NCBI RefSeq assembly: GCF_000297095.1
Contig: NZ_AEEA01000070.1
Span: forward strand, 1 to 47,964
DNA: 47,964 nucleotides
Direction: 5' to 3'
Source of the DNA: Treponema primitia ZAS-1
GTDB lineage: Bacteria; Spirochaetota; Spirochaetia; Treponematales; Breznakiellaceae
The translations under genes and the position numbers were made by a program. Position 1 is the stretch's first letter. Every line of letters begins with the position of its first letter. Below the pieces are notes generated by a model. It saw only the letters and a program-made list of their open reading frames with translations, made no database searches and was not told where the DNA came from. This document shows, one piece after another, positions 43,024 through 47,964 of the stretch.

Positions 43024-43056
43024 AAAAAACACGGCGGGATACACCCGCCATGTTTT
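43024..43056 (-). terminator. Intra-operon terminator-like hairpin between acsB and acsD
   Basis: On the minus strand AAAACATGGCGGG pairs with CCCGCCGTGTTTT (13 bp, one G-U) around a 5-nt loop, and the stem ends in a run of six T. It starts 13 nt after the acsB stop. It would lower transcription of acsD-acsC-acsE relative to acsA-acsB, or stabilise the upstream mRNA. Confidence 0.8.
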
Positions 43057-43068
43057 ATAAATCCATTG

Positions 43069-45213
43069 TTACATCAGGGGTTCAAGCTGCAGAACCGGAT
43101 GTTCCTTTTCGCCAAGGTATTCCACCAGTTTTTCCGCATCATCGGTAACGGTCTCATCGGCGATCCGGTCAACAAAGTTGTCGATCCCGTAGAGTTCCTT
43201 CGCCGTTTTGTTGAGCTTGGCGCCTACAAATTCCTTGAGGGCCTTGGGCATCCACACAATCCGTGCAGGGCCGCCTTCAGCGGCCATAAACTTTTTGGAA
43301 CTGATGAACTGCTTGCCGTGGCCCATGAAACCCGGGGTCTGGACACCGCCGCCGGTCATGGAGGCCATTTCCGAGAAGGTCATCCCCAGGGGGGTCATGC
43401 CCGAATGTTCCCGGTTTACAATAACCACACCATTACTGGCGGGCTCAATACCGCAGATACACTCGAAACAACCACAGCTGGTCATGGGGTCCTGCATGAT
43501 GGAATAGAGGGTAACCTGCTGGAGGGAACCGTGGGAGGCGGTTTGTACCGCTTCGTTCACATCCTCCCAGATACCCAGCTTTTCATCCACCACCCGCTCC
43601 TTGGTAACTATCTGGCAGGAACCGTTGGGATCGATCTCGTTGGTGGCCTTGGCGTCAAGCCAGGACACGGCGCCGCAGAGACCCAGCCGTTCCGGGGTAA
43701 CCACGCACACGTGGGCCGGGGAGAAGGACTGGCAGAGTATACAGTTGTAGAACACTTCGACATTCTCATCCGTAAGAGAAAGGAGCCGGGCGTCACGGGT
43801 CTCGTAGACCTTGTTCACCTCCGCCCGGAGCCGTTTAAGATCCTCCGGTTTGGTGTAAACCTTTATCTGGACCTTGTCGATGATGGCATCGAAGTCGCCC
43901 TTGAGCTTAGCGTAGAGTATTTCCCCAAAGTGCTTGGCCCGGAAGCCTGCGGCAAAGGCGGCCTTGCTCACCCGGATACGGATAAGGTCCCGCTGGCCGG
44001 TATGCATGATACCTTCCGCGTAGTTAAGGTAATGGTGAATCCGGCGTTCAAACACCGGCTCGAAGTCCTTCTGCATGTTCTTGCCGGAAACTTCCACCAC
44101 AAAGCCCATGGCGGAACGATCCCCTTCCTTAACGCTGTCGATATCCGGCCCGATAAGTTCAATCTTGTGGTCCTCAATCTCAGCGGATTCCTTGGTGGTG
44201 ACCCACTCAAAGCAGTCCAGCTTAGACCCGTCAATGTCCACGTGCATATCCGCCCGGCGGATAATTTCCCCTTCGAAGGCGGTGGAGAAGGCTACGGGGA
44301 TATCAACCTTGGTAACCTTGATCTTGATATCCCGGGCTTCCAGGGATGTCTCGATAAAGTCCTTGGTATTCTGCTGGATGATAAGGCTCTTGGGTACGGG
44401 CCATACGTCTTTGGTAGAATTGGTGATAACCGGGAAGCCCATGGCAATGGCGCCGCCACCGCAGGCCACGGTAAGATCCGGCAGGGGGTCAAAGGCGTTA
44501 ACAAAGGCGCGAATTCGCTTAAAGGTATAGTCGTCAAACTCTTCCTGATCCCCGGGCTGTACGTTGCCGAAGATCATGGCGGCCCGGTTTACCAGGGAGA
44601 TGATGTGGGCCACATGCCACAGTTCCGGTCCCACCGGAACAACCCGGACGGAGAAGTTCATGTTCAGGTTCATTCGCTTGGCCTGATCGATAACCCCGCC
44701 GATGAGGAATACAAAGATGGCCCGGGACTGGTAGCCCTTGATCAGTTCCGCCGCTTCCTCGTCGGAAGGGGCGGGGCCGATGATGACCACGAATCCGGGG
44801 ATATCGCCGGTAACCAGGGGCACCCCAAGCTCACGCACTTCGGCGTCGCTCATGTGGCCCCAGTATTCCCGGGCGTCGCCCTCACCGTAGGGGGTGGGGC
44901 TTTTCGCGTATTTACAGGCTTCGATAACCTCCGCCGCTAGGACCGTGCCAAAGCCGGTCTTAAAGACATCCCCCAACCGCTGGTTTCGGGGCATCCAGGA
45001 AGCCTTGGTTTCATCGAAAGCGGCCTTGAGTTCCCCCAGGGTCGTAATTTTCTTACCAAGGTAGGCCAGATGGTTGGCGAGAAAATATGCCGTATCCGGC
45101 ATAGCCAGGGGAGCGGACTCCCCAAGTTCCTTTAAAGTTTCATTCAGCGTCTTTTCGGCCACCGCCACCATTTCGTCGGAACCGTCAAAAACCCGGTTAA
45201 ACAACAGTTTCAT
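43069..45213 (-). CDS. acsB: Acetyl-CoA synthase
   Basis: The 714-residue synthase joins methyl, CO and CoA to acetyl-CoA at a Ni-Ni-[4Fe-4S] A-cluster. Cluster ligands are visible: C491, C494, C503 and C513 for [4Fe-4S] (CILCQSFSPAHVCVVTPERLG), and C580 and C582 (CGC) for the distal nickel. Length is close to the Moorella enzyme (729). It follows the cooC-type ATPase gene by 15 nt, which fits the need for nickel insertion. It would also form a complex with AcsA. Confidence 0.96.
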   Translation of the reverse strand: MKLLFNRVFDGSDEMVAVAEKTLNETLKELGESAPLAMPDTAYFLANHLAYLGKKITTLGELKAAFDETKASWMPRNQRLGDVFKTGFGTVLAAEVIEACKYAKSPTPYGEGDAREYWGHMSDAEVRELGVPLVTGDIPGFVVIIGPAPSDEEAAELIKGYQSRAIFVFLIGGVIDQAKRMNLNMNFSVRVVPVGPELWHVAHIISLVNRAAMIFGNVQPGDQEEFDDYTFKRIRAFVNAFDPLPDLTVACGGGAIAMGFPVITNSTKDVWPVPKSLIIQQNTKDFIETSLEARDIKIKVTKVDIPVAFSTAFEGEIIRRADMHVDIDGSKLDCFEWVTTKESAEIEDHKIELIGPDIDSVKEGDRSAMGFVVEVSGKNMQKDFEPVFERRIHHYLNYAEGIMHTGQRDLIRIRVSKAAFAAGFRAKHFGEILYAKLKGDFDAIIDKVQIKVYTKPEDLKRLRAEVNKVYETRDARLLSLTDENVEVFYNCILCQSFSPAHVCVVTPERLGLCGAVSWLDAKATNEIDPNGSCQIVTKERVVDEKLGIWEDVNEAVQTASHGSLQQVTLYSIMQDPMTSCGCFECICGIEPASNGVVIVNREHSGMTPLGMTFSEMASMTGGGVQTPGFMGHGKQFISSKKFMAAEGGPARIVWMPKALKEFVGAKLNKTAKELYGIDNFVDRIADETVTDDAEKLVEYLGEKEHPVLQLEPLM

Positions 45214-45228
45214 AGAAGCACCTCTCCT

Positions 45229-46008
45229 TCAGGATTTATGCGCAGCATCAATGCGCTCTTTGATCTTCATGATCTCGTTTCTTGCCCGGTCGCTGGTTTC
45301 ATAGGGTGATATGCCCCGGCGATCGGCCTCAATAATCTCCTCATTATAGCTGATGAACCCAAACAGATCCTCCGGGGGTATACGGCTTCTGAGGTAATCC
45401 TCATCTTCCTTGCCCCGGACCTTGTTTGCTACCACGCTTACCGCCTTAACCCCCAGATCAGCAGCCAGGGATTTGACCTTGTGATAGGTCTGGATACTCC
45501 GTTCGCCCGGCTCGATAACCACGATGAACCGGTCCACCATTTCCGCGGTACCCCGGCCCAGGTGTTCAAGCCCGGCCTCCATATCCATGATGACCACCTC
45601 GTCCCTGGCGATTACCAGGTGGGAGATGACCCGCTTGACCATCACATGTTCAGGGCACACACAGCCGGACCCTCCGGTTTCCACGGTACCCATCACCAGA
45701 AACTTAACCCCGTTCTTTTCCCGGGCGAACCGGTCAGGGATGTCGTCTACCTTGGGGTTGATCTTAAAGAACTTCCCATAGGTATCCTTACCCGAACCGG
45801 TACGCTCGGCGATCAGATCGCTCATCTTGGAGATGGGGGTAATGGCCTCCACCTCCGCTTCGGTAAACCCGAGAGCTAAGCCCAGGTTAGCATCGGGGTC
45901 CACATCCACCGCCAGGACCTTCCGGCCTTCGGCGGCGTACAGCCGCGATAATACCGCAGCCAATGTAGTTTTCCCAACCCCACCCTTTCCGGTGATCGCT
46001 ATCTTCAT
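45229..46008 (-). CDS. cooC: CooC-type nickel-insertion ATPase
   Basis: A 259-residue MinD/SIMIBI ATPase with the deviant P-loop GKGGVGKT (7-14) and the DVDPDANLGLALG loop. The pair GCVCP is the likely metal-binding CxC of CooC proteins. It drives Ni loading of CODH (AcsF is the equivalent proposed for acetyl-CoA synthase). Its ATG overlaps the acsA stop by one base (TGATG), so the two are translationally coupled. Confidence 0.93.
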   Translation of the reverse strand: MKIAITGKGGVGKTTLAAVLSRLYAAEGRKVLAVDVDPDANLGLALGFTEAEVEAITPISKMSDLIAERTGSGKDTYGKFFKINPKVDDIPDRFAREKNGVKFLVMGTVETGGSGCVCPEHVMVKRVISHLVIARDEVVIMDMEAGLEHLGRGTAEMVDRFIVVIEPGERSIQTYHKVKSLAADLGVKAVSVVANKVRGKEDEDYLRSRIPPEDLFGFISYNEEIIEADRRGISPYETSDRARNEIMKIKERIDAAHKS

Positions 46009-47903
46009 CAGATACCCAGGGCGGCCCGTTTCTTCTCAAGCCCGTCCAGTATCGATTTAACTAATTCATGGGGATCAAGATTGATGATGTACCCCGCCCC
46101 GGTGATCGCCCTGGTTCCTTCGGTGATGAACTCCATCATCTGGGAACTCCCCTTAACCTGGGGCTCGATACCCAGGTATACGTCAAGGCCGGTGGACACA
46201 ACGTAGTTGGCGATGGATACCGCCTTTTCGCTCATCCACTCCGGCGCGCAGCCGACGACGGGGATCTGGGTGGTATCAACCCCCCAGTCTTTGGCAATAC
46301 CCGTGGCCAGGAGCATCATACGGCTGATGTCCACGCAGGCGCCCATGTGCAGGATCGGCGGAATGTCGACCAGTTCGCAGACCCGGCGGAGACCGGCGCC
46401 GCAGAGATACTTGGCGTCCTTTTGGAGGAACCCCGCCTTGGTCGCCAGCTGGGCGGCGCATCCGGTTGCCACGATGAGTACATCGTTTGCCATGAGTTCC
46501 TTCATAATTTCCAGGTGGGAATAGTCCGGCCGTACCCGGGGGTTGTTACAGCCCACGATTGCCACGGCGCCCCGGAGAACCCCGGCCTTAATGGCGTCAA
46601 TCGCCGGCCTGTAGGAACCCAGCTCATCCACATGGGTATTGGCGACCCCGTCCAGATGCTTGATGATCTGTTCGCAGGGATAGCCGACCGTGGCCTTCTG
46701 CTTGGTTTCGGGGATATAGATCTTGCTTTGATCCCGGTTCTGGAAATTATCAATCGCCATCCTGATTATTTCTTTGGCCTGCTCAAAGGCAGTTTCTGGC
46801 TTAAATTCAATATAGATTGACCCGGGAATCCGGGCGATGGGGGAACTGGTAACGAATTTGGTGTGGTAGCAATCGGTCAGGGAGGCAAGGGCGGGGAAAA
46901 TACACTGTACGTCCACGCACATCATTTCCACCACGCCGGTGAGAACCACATTTTCCTGCTGGAGGAAGTTACCCACCATACGGACCCCGTGACGCATGGC
47001 CACTTCGTTGGCGGTACAGCAGAGGCCCACCAGGTTGATACCCTTGGCGCCCTTGCTCTTGGCGTAGTCCACCAGCTCTTTAATCTCTCCGGCGGTAACC
47101 ACCATCTCCGAGAAGGCCGGATCGTGGCCATGGACTACGATATTAACATAGTCCTTCTCCAGAACACCCAGGTTGCCTTCGGTATTCCACACCGTGGGGG
47201 TACCGAACAGGATGTCGGTGATTTCAGTCCCCAGCATGGAGCCGCCCCAGCCGTTGGAAATAGCGGTCCGCAGGCCCTGGCGAATCAGCGCTTCGGGCTG
47301 GGCGGTATTTCCCATGTGGGTCATATGCATGGCGGTGGCGATTTCCCGGTCTATAGCCCGGGGCTCAATGTCCTGGTCTTTCCAAACCTTCTGCCGCCCC
47401 TCGGTGGCGCGCTTGAGAAAACGCAGGGTACCGAAGGTCTTCCCGAATTCCGCAAGCCCCACTTCCGCGACTTCGTGGGCAACGTCATATATATCCCGGC
47501 CGTCGGTGGGAACATCCCATTCCTTGGCCAGCTTGATAAGCTTCTGCTCATCCCGTACCTGGTAATTCCCGTCACGGCTCGTACTGTGGAGCACGTGGAG
47601 TATCTCCCGGGCATGATCCGAGTGGGCCGAAGTACCCGCCGCAATGGTACGGAGGTAGTTTCTGCCCGCTATGGCATGGGCGTCTGCGCCGCAGATACCC
47701 CTGGAAGCCTTTGCGGTAATCCGGCAGGGCCCCATGGAGCAATTTTTGCAGCAAATCCCGTCTTCCCCGAATTTGCAGTGGGGGGTTTGATTTTTTACCC
47801 GGTCCGCATAGGTCTCGGCGTGCACAAAGGTCGCCATCTCTTTCAACTTAGCAGTTACGGTTTCCATCTCATCGATGGTAGTAAAATGTTCCAAGGTTCT
47901 CAA
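46008..47903 (-). CDS. acsA: Carbon monoxide dehydrogenase, catalytic subunit
   Basis: The 631-residue Ni-Fe enzyme reduces CO2 to CO for acetyl-CoA synthesis. N-terminal ligands for the B and D clusters are C43, C51, C52, C55, C60 and C71 (HCKFGEDGICCKNCSMGPCR...GICGA). C-cluster regions are HSDHAREI, LVGLCCTANEVAMRHG, GCNNPR, ATGCAAQL and HMGACVDISR. The start is TTG 47903: GGAGGAG precedes it and MRTLEHFT fits. It heads the minus-strand cluster. Confidence 0.95.
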   Translation of the reverse strand: MRTLEHFTTIDEMETVTAKLKEMATFVHAETYADRVKNQTPHCKFGEDGICCKNCSMGPCRITAKASRGICGADAHAIAGRNYLRTIAAGTSAHSDHAREILHVLHSTSRDGNYQVRDEQKLIKLAKEWDVPTDGRDIYDVAHEVAEVGLAEFGKTFGTLRFLKRATEGRQKVWKDQDIEPRAIDREIATAMHMTHMGNTAQPEALIRQGLRTAISNGWGGSMLGTEITDILFGTPTVWNTEGNLGVLEKDYVNIVVHGHDPAFSEMVVTAGEIKELVDYAKSKGAKGINLVGLCCTANEVAMRHGVRMVGNFLQQENVVLTGVVEMMCVDVQCIFPALASLTDCYHTKFVTSSPIARIPGSIYIEFKPETAFEQAKEIIRMAIDNFQNRDQSKIYIPETKQKATVGYPCEQIIKHLDGVANTHVDELGSYRPAIDAIKAGVLRGAVAIVGCNNPRVRPDYSHLEIMKELMANDVLIVATGCAAQLATKAGFLQKDAKYLCGAGLRRVCELVDIPPILHMGACVDISRMMLLATGIAKDWGVDTTQIPVVGCAPEWMSEKAVSIANYVVSTGLDVYLGIEPQVKGSSQMMEFITEGTRAITGAGYIINLDPHELVKSILDGLEKKRAALGI

Positions 47904-47942
47904 ATTAAGTCTCCTCCTCTATGGTTAAGGTGAATCTCGTCT

Positions 47943-47955
47943 ATAATATAGTATA
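47943..47955 (-). promoter_or_regulatory. -10 region ahead of acsA
   Basis: Overlapping -10-like boxes (TATACT, TATATT, TATTAT) occur on the minus strand about 40-50 nt upstream of acsA. The -35 box would be outside the window, so the promoter is only half seen. Confidence 0.35.
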
Positions 47956-47964
47956 AAAGCGAAT

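Overview
The window looks like a chromosome segment of a homoacetogenic spirochaete. The close family matches, the flagellar genes fliS and flgN, the Treponema-style lipoprotein and the full CO dehydrogenase/acetyl-CoA synthase (Wood-Ljungdahl) cluster next to a glycine-cleavage operon point to a termite-gut Treponema of the T. primitia type. The presence of an aerobic catechol meta-cleavage operon, which I recall being described for that species, supports this. The assignment is by recognition only; no search was run.

Layout. 1-8.2 kb: an orphan HigA-like DNA-binding protein with a histone-H1-like Lys/Ala tail (minus strand), then nadE, an ATC-hydrolase-family protein, a PhnP-like metallo-hydrolase, a hexokinase and a repeat-rich lipoprotein. 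8.2-13.2 kb: a minus-strand meta-cleavage operon (HMS hydrolase, 2-oxopent-4-enoate hydratase, acylating acetaldehyde dehydrogenase, 4-hydroxy-2-oxovalerate aldolase, XylT-like ferredoxin, catechol 2,3-dioxygenase) with its own promoter and terminator. 13.3-17.6 kb: a GntR/FadR-type regulator facing a plus-strand operon of split transketolase, GarR-like tartronate semialdehyde reductase and an SDR; a good promoter and a GntR-type operator lie between them. 17.6-25.3 kb: housekeeping and surface genes (MEMO family, NFACT/RqcH-like, GH3, RluA-like, LRR protein, PAP2-like protein, aldo/keto reductase, DUF554 protein). 25.4-30.5 kb: fliS-flgN, a low-GC GH51 arabinofuranosidase flanked by a 15-bp direct repeat, and an M42 peptidase behind a frameshifted NhaC antiporter. 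30.6-33.6 kb: polA. 33.6-38.1 kb: tandem glycine riboswitch and gcvT-gcvH-gcvPA-gcvPB. 38.2-39.0 kb: a degenerate metallo-beta-lactamase-like protein. 39.1-47.9 kb: minus-strand acsA-cooC-acsB-acsD-acsC-acsE followed by a His-rich protein and a CooT-domain protein.

How it fits together. The acs cluster makes acetyl-CoA from a methyl group, CO and CoA. The glycine cleavage system can supply methylene-THF to the same methyl branch, under glycine control through the riboswitch. The meta-cleavage operon has only the hydrolytic branch, so catechol plus O2 would yield formate, pyruvate and acetyl-CoA (through acetaldehyde). Formate and acetyl-CoA are intermediates that an acetogen already handles, so the O2-dependent operon plugs directly into anaerobic C1 metabolism. 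The His-rich and CooT-like genes at the end of the acs cluster look like a nickel-supply module functionally parallel to cooT/cooJ of CO-oxidising bacteria.

Most striking points: the HigA-H1 fusion; O2-dependent ring cleavage inside an acetogen; the extended CooT plus His-rich pair; a strong terminator-like hairpin inside the acs operon; the operator ahead of the transketolase operon; and the NhaC frameshift.
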